Shown here one piece after another: positions 47,188 through 56,740 of a DNA stretch of 64,000 bases. Below the pieces are notes generated by a model, which was not told where the DNA came from, made no database searches, and saw only the letters and a program-made list of their open reading frames with translations. Made by a program: the position numbers and the translations under genes. The stretch is from Prochlorococcus sp. AG-442-N17 (GTDB taxonomy: Bacteria; Cyanobacteriota; Cyanobacteriia; PCC-6307; Cyanobiaceae): assembly GCA_003212375.1 (NCBI GenBank), contig QCPY01000001.1:1-64000 (forward strand), given 5' to 3'. Positions within the stretch are counted from its first letter, which is position 1. Every line of letters begins with the position of its first letter.

Positions 47188-48978
47188 TTGATCAAGGTTG
47201 AGAAAGTACAAAAGAAAAAAAAGAATGTCAATCAAGATCCCGTTTGTTTGGCAAATGGTCTAGAAGTATCTAAATTTGAGAATTTCAAGAAAAGTAGTGG
47301 ATTTCTAAAGGAACCACTTGCAAGTGAATTAAAAAATGAAAGTGACCATTTTACTAATGATGCAGTTCAGTTACTGAAATTTCATGGAAGCTATCAACAA
47401 GATAATAGGGAAAACAGAAAGCCTGGGGAAAGTAAAGATTGGCAGATGATGCTTAGGCTAAGAAGTCCTGGAGGGGAAATACCAGGAAAATTATTTTTAT
47501 CTTTAGATGAATTATCCGACAAGCTAGGTAATGGAACACTCAGAGCAACAACTAGACAAGCCTTCCAAATGCATGGGATAAGAAAAGAAAATCTAAAAGA
47601 AGTTATTCAATCCATTGTTAATTCAATGGGCTCAACATTAGCTGCTTGTGGGGATATAAATAGGAACGTTATGGCCCCGGCCGCACCTTTTGAAACATTT
47701 GAGTACATAACAGCAAGAGCCCTAGCAGTAAAAGTTGCGGATCTTTTAACACCAGTAGCAGGACAAGGAACTTTTTTAGAGCTTTGGGCTGATGGAGATT
47801 TGGAATATACAATAAAACCAGATAAGGAAATTGCAGAGAATAGAAAGTTACAGTTTAAAGAGCATGTTTTTAGCGGAACCAAAGAGGAGCCCCTATATGG
47901 CTCCACATACCTACCAAGAAAGTTTAAATGTGCTGTTACCGTTCCTGGTGATAATTCTGTTGATCTTCTTACAAATGATATAGGAATAGTTGCATTTACT
48001 TCAAAAGAGGGGAGCTTAGAAGGTTGTAATTTTTATATCGGTGGTGGAATGGGTAGAACGCATAATAATGAAGAGACATTTGCAAGAATTGCAGATCCTC
48101 TTGGTTATGTTTCAAAGGAAGACACGTATGAATTAATTCAAAGTATTGTTGCAATACAAAGAGATTATGGGGACAGAAAATCAAGAAAAAATTCAAGAAT
48201 GAAATACCTTCTTCATAGAAAGGGTATTAATTGGTTTAAAAAAATTCTTTGTGAAAAATATTTTAAAAAAGAAATTAAGCCTTTACGAAAAGAACCTGAA
48301 AACAAATTGATTGATTATCTAGGGTGGCATAAACAAAATAAAGATTATTCATTCGTTGGATTACCTTTATTATCAGGAAGACTTTCAGGTAAGAAAAAAT
48401 CATTAATAAGAGATATTGTTAAAGAGAATAATCTTGATATAAGACTTACTCCTAATCAGGATATTTTGCTTTGTAATATACCCAATAAAAACAAGAGTGA
48501 AATTAAAAAGGCATTAATCAAGGTTGGATATGATCATTTGAATGATATAAATGAAATTCAAAGACACGCTTTAGCATGTCCAGCCCTCCCTCTTTGCGGG
48601 CTAGCCATTACCGAAGCTGAACGGATTTTACCTCAAGTACTAACTAGAATAGAAAAATTACTAAATAATTTGAATATAGAAAAAACAATATTATTTAGAA
48701 TGACAGGATGTCCAAATGGATGTACAAGACCTTATATGGCAGAACTAGCGCTTGTTGGAAGTGGGCAAAATAAATATCAACTATGGATGGGAGGAAGTAA
48801 AAACCTTCAAAGGTTAGCTAAACCATATCTACAAAAAATGGATCTTGAAGATTTAGAAAAAACAATTAAACCTTTATTAGAATCTTGGAAGAAAAGTAGT
48901 TCAAAAATAGACTTTGGGGATTTTATAAATAATCAAAAAGATTCTATTATCGTAGATTTAATAAAAGTAATAGATTAA
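47188..48978 (+). CDS. sir: sulfite reductase (ferredoxin)
   Basis: A 596-residue siroheme/[4Fe-4S] enzyme that reduces sulfite to sulfide with electrons from ferredoxin. The cluster motif is C-x5-C (CPALPLC) followed about 40 residues later by C-x3-C (GCPNGC). The paired repeats of the nitrite/sulfite reductase fold and NRNVMAPAAP are present. The start is TTG, as no ATG suits. A ferredoxin-nitrite reductase is less likely given the motifs. Confidence 0.92.
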   Translation: MIKVEKVQKKKKNVNQDPVCLANGLEVSKFENFKKSSGFLKEPLASELKNESDHFTNDAVQLLKFHGSYQQDNRENRKPGESKDWQMMLRLRSPGGEIPGKLFLSLDELSDKLGNGTLRATTRQAFQMHGIRKENLKEVIQSIVNSMGSTLAACGDINRNVMAPAAPFETFEYITARALAVKVADLLTPVAGQGTFLELWADGDLEYTIKPDKEIAENRKLQFKEHVFSGTKEEPLYGSTYLPRKFKCAVTVPGDNSVDLLTNDIGIVAFTSKEGSLEGCNFYIGGGMGRTHNNEETFARIADPLGYVSKEDTYELIQSIVAIQRDYGDRKSRKNSRMKYLLHRKGINWFKKILCEKYFKKEIKPLRKEPENKLIDYLGWHKQNKDYSFVGLPLLSGRLSGKKKSLIRDIVKENNLDIRLTPNQDILLCNIPNKNKSEIKKALIKVGYDHLNDINEIQRHALACPALPLCGLAITEAERILPQVLTRIEKLLNNLNIEKTILFRMTGCPNGCTRPYMAELALVGSGQNKYQLWMGGSKNLQRLAKPYLQKMDLEDLEKTIKPLLESWKKSSSKIDFGDFINNQKDSIIVDLIKVID

Positions 48979-48980
48979 AT

Positions 48981-49670
48981 TTAAATCTTCCCATATAAAG
49001 CATTAGCTTTTTTATTTTTCCAAGCCCATAATTGATCTCCATAACTAAAATGCCACCATTCATTTGGATGCTGAACAAATTCAAATTCAAGCATTATTTC
49101 TTTTAATAAATTTCTTCTATCATTAAACATAATTGCCTCTTCTTCTTCAACATTATTATAAAAATCTGGTTTTGATTTTTCATCCATCTGATCAATATTA
49201 CTTCCCATATCCAGAGTATTTCCATATTTATCAGCCAAAGTTATATCCAAAGCACCTCCAGTTGAATGAGGCGGAGGGCATTTTTCATCAAATGATGGGT
49301 ATGCCCAAAATTTCTCAACTTTTTTTTTAATTAAAGGATATTTTTCCATATCTTTTATAGAAGCATTAATACCTAATCTTGCACACTCAAAAATAAATGC
49401 TCTATTGAACATGAATTCTTGCACTTCTAAAGGTCGCCAACTGTCATAAATCAAAAGGTGAAAAGTATTATTTCTTAATTTTAAAAAGTCATTTACTTTT
49501 TTTAATTTTTTAACAACTTCTGCTCTTAAATTCCAAATCCCTTTATTTTCATCATAAGGAGCTCCTAAATAATAATAAGGATGTGGACTAAAAAATTTAA
49601 AACAACTGGGAATAGCTATTAATTTATCTTTATTATCTTTAATTGGTATTTTATTCCAAATTTTCAACAA
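48981..49670 (-). CDS. VanX-type D-alanyl-D-alanine dipeptidase
   Basis: A 229-residue M15D zinc peptidase hydrolysing free D-Ala-D-Ala. The complete set is seen: YDSWRP (Arg), S-x-G-G-A-x-D with its His (PHSTGGALD) and EWWHFSY with Glu and His. No signal peptide is evident, so it is probably cytoplasmic. The start is TTG. Chromosomal VanX relatives can recycle D-Ala from cell-wall turnover. It converges on sir with two bases between stops. Confidence 0.88.
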   Translation of the reverse strand: MLKIWNKIPIKDNKDKLIAIPSCFKFFSPHPYYYLGAPYDENKGIWNLRAEVVKKLKKVNDFLKLRNNTFHLLIYDSWRPLEVQEFMFNRAFIFECARLGINASIKDMEKYPLIKKKVEKFWAYPSFDEKCPPPHSTGGALDITLADKYGNTLDMGSNIDQMDEKSKPDFYNNVEEEEAIMFNDRRNLLKEIMLEFEFVQHPNEWWHFSYGDQLWAWKNKKANALYGKI

Positions 49671-49726
49671 ATCTCTCCTATTTGTACCATATTTGCATAT
49701 ATCTAAAAATTGACAATCAAAAAATA

Positions 49727-52183
49727 TTAATTTAAGAAGTCATGTATAAATTTGTTGTCAGAATTATTAATTAGTAAATTTTTCAATAAAATATTTTTTT
49801 TTAAATCTGGATCATCATTTATTACCTTCTGCGCCTCTTGTCTGGCCATCTCAATTAAAACTTTATTATTTGGCAAGTTATCTAATACAAAATCAGGTAA
49901 TCCCGACTGCTTGTATCCTAAAAGTTGACCAGGACCTCTTAATTCCAGATCTTTTTCAGCGATGTAAAAACCATCATTAGATTTTTCTAAAACACTTAAT
50001 CTTTTATTTTCAAACCCATTATTTTCAGAAGTTACTAAGTAACAAAATGATTTATGAGTGCCTCTACCTACTCTCCCTCTTAACTGGTGTAACTGTGATA
50101 ATCCGAATCTTTCGGAATTATAAATAAACATAATGGACGCATTAGGTACATCAATTCCAACCTCAATAACTGTTGTCGAAACTAATATATTAATTTCATT
50201 TTTTAAAAAAGAATTAATTACATTATTTTTTTCATCAGAGTTTAATTTTCCATGTAATAAGCCAACGTTATTTTTTAAAAAGATCTCCTCTGATAAATAT
50301 TTAAAAACCTTTTTTGCAGAACTTAAATTCATTTTTTCAGAATCTTCAATTAATGGCAAAATTACATATGCTTGCTTGCCCTTATCTATTTCAATTTGAA
50401 CAGTTTTAAATAATTCCAATAAGTTATCCTCTGAAATTATTTTGGTTGTTATTGGAACTCTTCCAGGGGGTAATTCTGTAATCTGACTTATATCTAAATC
50501 ACCATAAAGTGATAACGCAAGAGTCCTAGGTATTGGTGTAGCTGTCATTGATAACAAATTAGTATTATTCCCTTTATTAAGTAATCTATTTCTTTGAGTT
50601 ACCCCAAACCTATGCTGTTCATCAATTACTACCATCCCTAATGAATTAAAAATAACTTTATCTTCAAATAATGCATGAGTACCTACAATGATATTAACCA
50701 TTCCATTTTTTAAATTTAAAAGTATTTCTTTTCTCTTTTTTTGAGGGGTATTACCTGTAAGAAGTTCAACAGAAACAAAAAGGGGGTTCAAAAATTTCAT
50801 TAAATTCTTATAGTGCTGTGAAGCAAGTACTTCAGTCGGAACCATTAATGCACCTTGTTGATCTTTTTCTAGGGCAATTAAAAGTGAAGCGATTGCAATA
50901 ATAGTTTTACCACTACCAACATCTCCCTGGAGTAATCTCGACATAGGTGTTGAATTTGATAAGTCAAATTTGATTTCATCAATTACCTTTTCCTGGGACT
51001 TTGTTAATTGAAAAGGAAGTTTATCTAAAAAATCTTGAAACAGAAATTTCTTACGAATAGAATTTCTAATAGTAAAATTTTTATTACTTTTCCTTTTTCT
51101 CAATAAAAACTTCATTTGCAATAGAAATAATTCATCAAAAACGAGTCTCTTTTTTGATTCAACTAAAGCATCCTGATTTGGAGGTAAATGAATATTTATT
51201 AATGATTCACTTTTTGATAATAAAGATAATGAATTAAGTTGCTTTTTATTAAATAATTCTGGATAATCTTTTGAGTATATAATTACTTTTCTAATTAGTT
51301 TTATAAAACTTATATTTGAAAATGATTCTGATAAAGAGTATAAAGGCATAATTTTTCCAGTAAAATTAAAAGACTCATTATTATTATTTAAAATTTCTAT
51401 CTGTGGATCTACAAAACTTTTTCCATATTCAGATAGTTTGACCTTGCCCGAAACTGCCAATTTAGTACCAGGCATAAATAAAGACTTTTGAGATGAAAAA
51501 AAGGAATAAGATCTAAATCTTTTTCCTAAAAAAAATTTTGTAACTTTAATAGATGCTGTATCGTCAAAAATAACTATATTCATTATTGATAGGTTGCTAT
51601 TATTTTGACTCTTATAAATATAAAACTTTTTAATTGTAGCAATGCAGGTATATAAATTATCAGGTTTTAAATTTTTTATTGTCACTCTATTTGTATAGTC
51701 TAAATAAGTTCTAGGGAAATAATCAATTAAATCTTTTATATTAAATATGCCTAATTCATTTAGTTTTTTTTTATTAACTTTTCCAATACTTTTTATTAAT
51801 GAAATATCCGAGTTTAAAGATAGATTAGAATCTATATCTTTAGAATAATAAGAGTTAGTATTTTCACTATAAAATTTTGTATCAATAAATTTTCCTAATT
51901 TAAATAAACTTTTTCTAGTGTCTATTACAAGCCTTTTTCTTTGATTAATATCTAAATTATTATATTTAGAATATCTAGTTGAAAATTGACTAAACAATTT
52001 TATAAATTCCTCAGTTAATTCTAGATTATCTAAATTACTTAAAGAGTCATAAAGATACTCATTAAAAAATTTTTTTTTCCCAAGTAAATTAGAAAATTTA
52101 TATTCAGATTCAAGAGTAAGGGATTTTTGCAGAGGTCTAATCCAATCCTTAATTAAATTAATATATTCTTGATTATTAGTCAC
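49727..52183 (-). CDS. recG: ATP-dependent DNA helicase RecG
   Basis: An 818-residue branch-migration helicase that remodels stalled forks. Wedge/OB domain near residues 155-300, Walker A LLQGDVGSGKT, DEQHRFG box, TATPIPRTLAL, and the RecG C-terminal LRGRVGRG. It is about 120 residues longer than E. coli RecG, at the N-terminus, as in other cyanobacteria. The start is GTG. Confidence 0.95.
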   Translation of the reverse strand: MTNNQEYINLIKDWIRPLQKSLTLESEYKFSNLLGKKKFFNEYLYDSLSNLDNLELTEEFIKLFSQFSTRYSKYNNLDINQRKRLVIDTRKSLFKLGKFIDTKFYSENTNSYYSKDIDSNLSLNSDISLIKSIGKVNKKKLNELGIFNIKDLIDYFPRTYLDYTNRVTIKNLKPDNLYTCIATIKKFYIYKSQNNSNLSIMNIVIFDDTASIKVTKFFLGKRFRSYSFFSSQKSLFMPGTKLAVSGKVKLSEYGKSFVDPQIEILNNNNESFNFTGKIMPLYSLSESFSNISFIKLIRKVIIYSKDYPELFNKKQLNSLSLLSKSESLINIHLPPNQDALVESKKRLVFDELFLLQMKFLLRKRKSNKNFTIRNSIRKKFLFQDFLDKLPFQLTKSQEKVIDEIKFDLSNSTPMSRLLQGDVGSGKTIIAIASLLIALEKDQQGALMVPTEVLASQHYKNLMKFLNPLFVSVELLTGNTPQKKRKEILLNLKNGMVNIIVGTHALFEDKVIFNSLGMVVIDEQHRFGVTQRNRLLNKGNNTNLLSMTATPIPRTLALSLYGDLDISQITELPPGRVPITTKIISEDNLLELFKTVQIEIDKGKQAYVILPLIEDSEKMNLSSAKKVFKYLSEEIFLKNNVGLLHGKLNSDEKNNVINSFLKNEINILVSTTVIEVGIDVPNASIMFIYNSERFGLSQLHQLRGRVGRGTHKSFCYLVTSENNGFENKRLSVLEKSNDGFYIAEKDLELRGPGQLLGYKQSGLPDFVLDNLPNNKVLIEMARQEAQKVINDDPDLKKNILLKNLLINNSDNKFIHDFLN

Positions 52184-52212
52184 TTTATCAAAGAGATAAA
52201 ATTAGGTTGTAA

Positions 52213-53307
52213 TTAATTTAAATTATTTAAAGTAAATTCCTTATTTTTCCAATACCTATATTTTTTATTTAACAATAAGAACCTATTTTTTAATTCATTT
52301 ATATTATTTCTACAAATTGATAGTTCTAAATTATAGAATTCCAATTCAACACTAGATATATTAAATAGACATATATCAAAAGGTTTATTACTTTCTGAAG
52401 AAAAATTATTTAGATTAAAACTGTACCTTATAACAAAAGGATGAGGATGTTTAATTAAATAATTACTACTTGATAAAGTTTTGAGAGTATCCTCAGATAT
52501 AATTTTATGTATTAGTTTTATTTTAAATAATTCTAGATTTACTTGATATGAAAGTTTCAATAAAAGATGACTGAATGATTTATCTATAATTTCAAAGAAA
52601 TTTAAATTATCACTAGATATAAAAACATCTCTTACTTTATCTTTTATATTTTCATTTTCATTTTCATTTTCATTTTCATTTTCACAAAACTGATTATCAT
52701 TTATTTCCTCTTTTAATTCAAGAAAAGATTCAATATTCTTTTTATATATAAATTTTTTAGAATTATTTTCTTTGGTAAGATAGTTAAAATTATTTCTCGC
52801 ATCTAGATTTAAAGATGTTAGTTTATCTTCACTAATAGAATCATAATATTCATATCTATTTGAATCATTATTGCAATGAAATTCAAAGGCTTCTTCAGAA
52901 ATTAAGTCATTCTCATAATCAAACTTAATTGTTTGATATTTCTTAAATTCTGCTTTTTCTTTTATAGAATTTGAATTTTTAAAATGTTTTGAGTGATAAC
53001 TAATATCTTCCAACTTTAATTGTTCAATAGTTATAAAGGGGAGTTTTGAATATATTAATGAACTAATTTTTTTATTAAAAAAGTTAGTTAATTCCTTTGC
53101 ATCAAGTGTTTTATTATTTTGGGACAAGTCAGAATAAAGTCCAAAAAACCCTTTTTCAGCCGAAGCTAATATAGATTGCCTAACAATCTGATAATAAATT
53201 TCATATTTTTTATAGATATTTTTAATTAATATTTTTTTTTGGACCTCAACCCTTTTGAGTTGTAGCTTTACTTCTTTTGAAGTTCTACATTTAATACTTT
53301 GATTCAA
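52213..53307 (-). CDS. hypothetical protein with a Glu-Asn repeat, 364 aa
   Basis: A 364-residue soluble protein of unknown function between tsf and recG. The N-terminal 60 residues are helical and basic. The centre is low-complexity and includes six tandem Glu-Asn dipeptides near residue 215. The C-terminal 100 residues are better ordered. The start is TTG, with only 4 bases after tsf. The repeat is coded by a perfect hexanucleotide array and may vary between strains. Confidence 0.65.
   Translation of the reverse strand: MNQSIKCRTSKEVKLQLKRVEVQKKILIKNIYKKYEIYYQIVRQSILASAEKGFFGLYSDLSQNNKTLDAKELTNFFNKKISSLIYSKLPFITIEQLKLEDISYHSKHFKNSNSIKEKAEFKKYQTIKFDYENDLISEEAFEFHCNNDSNRYEYYDSISEDKLTSLNLDARNNFNYLTKENNSKKFIYKKNIESFLELKEEINDNQFCENENENENENENIKDKVRDVFISSDNLNFFEIIDKSFSHLLLKLSYQVNLELFKIKLIHKIISEDTLKTLSSSNYLIKHPHPFVIRYSFNLNNFSSESNKPFDICLFNISSVELEFYNLELSICRNNINELKNRFLLLNKKYRYWKNKEFTLNNLN
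52648..52683. repeat. hexanucleotide microsatellite (ATTTTC)x6
   Basis: Six perfect tandem copies of ATTTTC, read as GAAAAT on the - strand and coding (Glu-Asn)6 in the hypothetical protein. Six-base units keep the frame, so copy-number change would lengthen or shorten the protein without a frameshift. Confidence 0.9.
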
Positions 53308-53311
53308 CTTT

Positions 53312-53968
53312 TTAATTTGACTTTAATGATGCGACTTCATCGGCAAAGTCCATTTCATTTTTTTCAATACCCTCCCCTAATGTGTATCTTGTGAAACGTC
53401 TCACTTTTATATTTTCACCAATTTTTGCTGCAGCCTGTTTTACAAGATCCTCAACTGAAAGTGTACTGTCTTTTATGTAAGGTTGAGAAAGGAGTACTAA
53501 CTCATTTAGTCTTTTGGCTATTCTACCTTCAACAATTTTTTCTTTAATATTCTCTGGTTTTCCAGACAAATCGTCTCTTCCCATTTCTATTTGTTTTTCT
53601 TTTTCTACTACATCCATTGGTATTTCATCAATAGACACGTACTCTACGTTTGGACATGCAGCTACTTGCATTGATACATCTTTGAGAAGAGATTGAAATA
53701 TTTCTCCTCTTGCAACAAAATCAGTCTCACAATTTAATTCTAAAAGAACTCCCACCCTTGATCCAGTATGTATATAGCTGCCAATTGAACCTTCTGCAGC
53801 AACCCTGCCAGATTTCTTTTCAGCACTTGCTATGCCTTTTTTCCTTAACCATTCTAAAGCTCTCTCGACATTTCCGTCTGTTTCATTTAAAGCCTTTTTG
53901 CAATCCATCATTCCGGCCCCAGTCTTGTCTCTAAGGTCTTTAACTAGTTTTGCTGTAATGTTTCCCAT
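53312..53968 (-). CDS. tsf: elongation factor Ts
   Basis: A 218-residue nucleotide-exchange factor for EF-Tu. The N-terminal UBA-like domain has [16 protein letters not shown], then [11 protein letters not shown] and the core region with [13 protein letters not shown]. The length is of the short cyanobacterial/plastid type. It follows rpsB, as in most bacteria. Confidence 0.96.
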   Translation of the reverse strand: MGNITAKLVKDLRDKTGAGMMDCKKALNETDGNVERALEWLRKKGIASAEKKSGRVAAEGSIGSYIHTGSRVGVLLELNCETDFVARGEIFQSLLKDVSMQVAACPNVEYVSIDEIPMDVVEKEKQIEMGRDDLSGKPENIKEKIVEGRIAKRLNELVLLSQPYIKDSTLSVEDLVKQAAAKIGENIKVRRFTRYTLGEGIEKNEMDFADEVASLKSN

Positions 53969-54014
53969 TTAAATAAAGATAAAATTTTGTTTTTATTGAA
54001 TATTAGAAATATGA

Positions 54015-54719
54015 TTAATTTTTTCTTTGCTCATTTGAACCTTTTCTACCCTCATTTATTGCATCTGCAAGTCTCCCTAAAATCAGTTGAACTGATCTCA
54101 CGGCATCATCATTACATGGAATAGGAACTTCACACAAATCAGGATCACAGTTAGTGTCTAACATGGATACTAAGGAAATATCTAATTTCCTAGCTTCAAG
54201 TACAGCAGTAGATTCTCTCCTTTGATCAACAAGAACAACTACGTCAGGTAGCCTTCTCATAGCTTTAAGACCTCCTAAATACTTTTGTAACCGTTCCAAT
54301 TCTCTTCTCAAAACAGCAGCCTCTTTTTTAGGCCTCATGGCGATAGCTCCGGTACTTTCCATTCTTTCTAAATCTTTTAATCTTTCTATCCTAGCTTTCA
54401 TGGTAGTCCAGTTAGTGAGCATACCTCCTAGCCATCTCTGATTTACATATGCAGCACCACATCTAAGAGCCTCTTGAGCAACAACATCAGACGCTTGCTT
54501 TTTTGTTCCTACAAAAAGAAATCTTTTACCGCTCTTTGCAGCATTTCTAGTCCACTTGTAAGCATTATTCATACATAAAGCAGTTTTAACAAGATCAATT
54601 ATATGAACCCCATTCCTTGCACAATATATATACTTAGACATTTTGGGATTCCAACGTCTAGTTTGATGCCCAAAATGAGCACCAGCTTCCATCATTTCAG
54701 ATAGTGATACAACAGCCAT
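54015..54719 (-). CDS. rpsB: 30S ribosomal protein S2
   Basis: A 234-residue ribosomal protein. Seen: [17 protein letters not shown] at the start, RWLGGMLTN, and DTNCDP late. Its leader (54728-54792) contains two interleaved inverted repeats that could control translation. tsf follows after 46 bases. Confidence 0.97.
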   Translation of the reverse strand: MAVVSLSEMMEAGAHFGHQTRRWNPKMSKYIYCARNGVHIIDLVKTALCMNNAYKWTRNAAKSGKRFLFVGTKKQASDVVAQEALRCGAAYVNQRWLGGMLTNWTTMKARIERLKDLERMESTGAIAMRPKKEAAVLRRELERLQKYLGGLKAMRRLPDVVVLVDQRRESTAVLEARKLDISLVSMLDTNCDPDLCEVPIPCNDDAVRSVQLILGRLADAINEGRKGSNEQRKN

Positions 54720-54727
54720 GTTTAAAA

Positions 54728-54792
54728 AGTTTCGGGTTAGCCTCCATCTGACGGGAAATTTAAATATTTAAATCACCCGAAACTGTCAGATG
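54728..54792 (-). promoter_or_regulatory. rpsB leader with interleaved inverted repeats (candidate pseudoknot)
   Basis: On the mRNA (- strand), two perfect stems interleave. Stem 1 is 8 base pairs: 54792-54785 with 54752-54745. Stem 2 is 10 base pairs: 54784-54775 with 54737-54728. The order 1-2-1'-2' allows an H-type pseudoknot or two mutually exclusive hairpins. A GGAGG (54745-54741) lies between the 3' strands, 21 bases before the ATG, and stem 2 covers the stretch between it and the start. An S2-binding leader is known in enterobacteria, so autoregulation is the natural hypothesis. Confidence 0.6.
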
Positions 54793-54868
54793 TGTGGGTT
54801 TAAAATTTGTTTTATCATAACAAATTACACGTAATTATAAAAGCGTCTAATTAAAATTAAAATTTAAA

Positions 54869-55783
54869 TTAAATTAATCTTCTAAGCTCTCTAACATAAA
54901 TTAGATTTAGTGGGATCCTAACAATCTCTAGTGCGATTCTATTTCTTCCTGAATCAACTAAGAATTTTAATAATGGGAATAACCTATTTATACTTATCAA
55001 TCCACCTAGACAAATTATTTCCCAAAGTAAATTATGAATCGGGGTTAATTGAATCATAAATCTTACCCTCAAATTTGAGTGTTTTTTATAAAACAATAAT
55101 GCCATCTTTGCTCTATCTTTTTCCACGGATATTAATGATTTAATTTGTCCGCAATCAAAAGGGGGGTGCCAATGAAAACCAACGGCTTGTGGACATTTTA
55201 CTAATTTTGTACCTATTTTCTTTAATCTCTCTCCTAACTCTAAATCTTCCCATCCGTAAAGGCTAAAAGAGCTATCAAATAAACCAACATTCAAAAGCAA
55301 TTCCTTTGCTATAGCAACATTTCCTGTTGCAAAATATGCAAAAGAAACGTCAGTTAACTTAAACATTTCGTTTTCTGGATTTTCAAAGTTAGAGGTATTG
55401 ATAACAGAGCCATAAGTAAAACATTTTTTATTATTTTTCCAAGAAGATAAAAGTTTATTGACGTGGCACACTATAAAGTCATCTCGAACAATGAGATCGC
55501 TATCAATAAATATTATGATTTCAAATTTGGATTTCATTACACCAAGATTCCTCCCTAAAGCAGGTCCTCCATGCTCTTGTTGATACAAAACAACGTGGGG
55601 AAGAATATCGCTATTGTTTTTTATCCAAGTAGACGTCCCATCAGTAGAACCATCATCAATAACAACAATCTCATAATCAGTAATAATATTTTTTAAAGTT
55701 TGTTTCTCGAGAGCTTTAAGGCATTTCTCTAATATTGGTTTTCTATTATAGGTTGGGATAACAACGCTTACATTCATAACCAT
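54869..55783 (-). CDS. family 2 glycosyltransferase
   Basis: A 304-residue GT-A fold enzyme. N-terminal SVVIPTYNRKPIL, nucleotide-binding VIDDGSTDGT, and the DxD-type metal motif in IFIDSDLIV are seen, with a later GWEDLELGERLK region like the glycosyltransferase family 2 catalytic base. It may act on surface polysaccharide. The sugar and acceptor are unknown. ATG 55777 is an alternative start. The C-terminus is hydrophobic and may sit at the membrane. Confidence 0.85.
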   Translation of the reverse strand: MVMNVSVVIPTYNRKPILEKCLKALEKQTLKNIITDYEIVVIDDGSTDGTSTWIKNNSDILPHVVLYQQEHGGPALGRNLGVMKSKFEIIIFIDSDLIVRDDFIVCHVNKLLSSWKNNKKCFTYGSVINTSNFENPENEMFKLTDVSFAYFATGNVAIAKELLLNVGLFDSSFSLYGWEDLELGERLKKIGTKLVKCPQAVGFHWHPPFDCGQIKSLISVEKDRAKMALLFYKKHSNLRVRFMIQLTPIHNLLWEIICLGGLISINRLFPLLKFLVDSGRNRIALEIVRIPLNLIYVRELRRLI

Positions 55784-55837
55784 ATATTGTTCAGGGTATC
55801 AATATATATAATCTATAAATAAAAAACAAAAATAATC

Positions 55838-55987
55838 CTAATCGGCAGCTCCACCATTATTGGCAGTTCCAGTTACATTGCTTCCATCAGGCCTACCATC
55901 GGTTCTAAGCTTTTTTTTCTTGAACCTTCTAGCATATGCTCTATTACGGTCTTGCTTCTCTTTTTTTAAATTTCTTCTTTTTGACAT
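55838..55987 (-). CDS. 49-residue basic protein
   Basis: A 49-codon frame from the ATG at 55987. The N-terminal 28 residues are extremely Lys/Arg-rich (MSKRRNLKKEKQDRNRAYAR...), and the tail is Gly/Asn/Ala-rich and acidic at the end. The composition suggests nucleic acid or ribosome binding. Domain unknown. It fills the spacer between the glycosyltransferase and devA. Confidence 0.6.
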   Translation of the reverse strand: MSKRRNLKKEKQDRNRAYARRFKKKKLRTDGRPDGSNVTGTANNGGAAD

Positions 55988-56006
55988 GAAATTTTTTTTC
56001 TTTTTA

Positions 56007-56726
56007 CTATCCTAACTCACTATGTGCATTATATATTTTACCATCTTCCATATTTAATATTCTGTCGGCCATATCAGAAATCCTTGGATCATGAGTAACC
56101 ATAAGGACAGAACAATTTTGCTCCTTTGCTAATTTCCGCATGAGAGAAACTATTTCTCTTCCAGTCACACTATCTAAAGCTGAAGTTGGTTCATCTGCAA
56201 GTAGAAGTTTTGGATTCGCAGATAATGCCCTTGCAATTGCAACCCTCTGTTTCTGCCCTCCTGATAATCCACTTGGAAGTTTTTTATGATGATTTTCTAA
56301 ACCCACAGCTGATAACCACTTCCTAGCTATTTCTCTTCTTTGCAAATAAGTTAAATTCCTTAGTAAATCTGCGCCCATTTGAACATTTTGTTCCGCTGTT
56401 AAACATTTGAGCAAATTATGTCCCTGAAAGATCATCCCAATATTCCTTCGAAGTTTTTGTCTAGTTTTTCTTGATGAACCATTTAATTGGTTGTTTAAAA
56501 CCGTCAAATCTCCACTTTGACATGTTCTAAGTGCACCAATTAGGGTTAATAGAGTTGTCTTGCCACAACCAGAAGGTCCTTTTAAAAGAACTAACTCTCC
56601 TTTTTTGATAAAGAAATTTACATTGTTAAGAACTTGTTTCTTATTTTCATTCGATCCATAAAAATGACTCAAATTTTTTATTGAAACAGTTTTTAAATTA
56701 TTTTCTCTATTTATAGTTTTGGGCAT
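56007..56726 (-). CDS. devA: DevA-type ABC exporter ATP-binding protein
   Basis: A 239-residue ATPase of the LolD/MacB/DevA group. Walker A GPSGCGKTT, LSGGQKQRVAIARAL, Walker B LLADEPTSALD and H-loop VTHDPRI are intact. With DevC and DevB it should form a tripartite exporter using an outer-membrane channel. In filamentous cyanobacteria DevBCA exports heterocyst glycolipids. This organism makes no heterocysts, so the cargo differs. Confidence 0.88.
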   Translation of the reverse strand: MPKTINRENNLKTVSIKNLSHFYGSNENKKQVLNNVNFFIKKGELVLLKGPSGCGKTTLLTLIGALRTCQSGDLTVLNNQLNGSSRKTRQKLRRNIGMIFQGHNLLKCLTAEQNVQMGADLLRNLTYLQRREIARKWLSAVGLENHHKKLPSGLSGGQKQRVAIARALSANPKLLLADEPTSALDSVTGREIVSLMRKLAKEQNCSVLMVTHDPRISDMADRILNMEDGKIYNAHSELG

Positions 56727-56740
56727 AATGACAATTGTAC

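Noticed and set aside
52648-52683. Possible CRISPR-like direct repeats
   Set aside because: The 6-base units are contiguous with no spacers, and they encode a Glu-Asn repeat.
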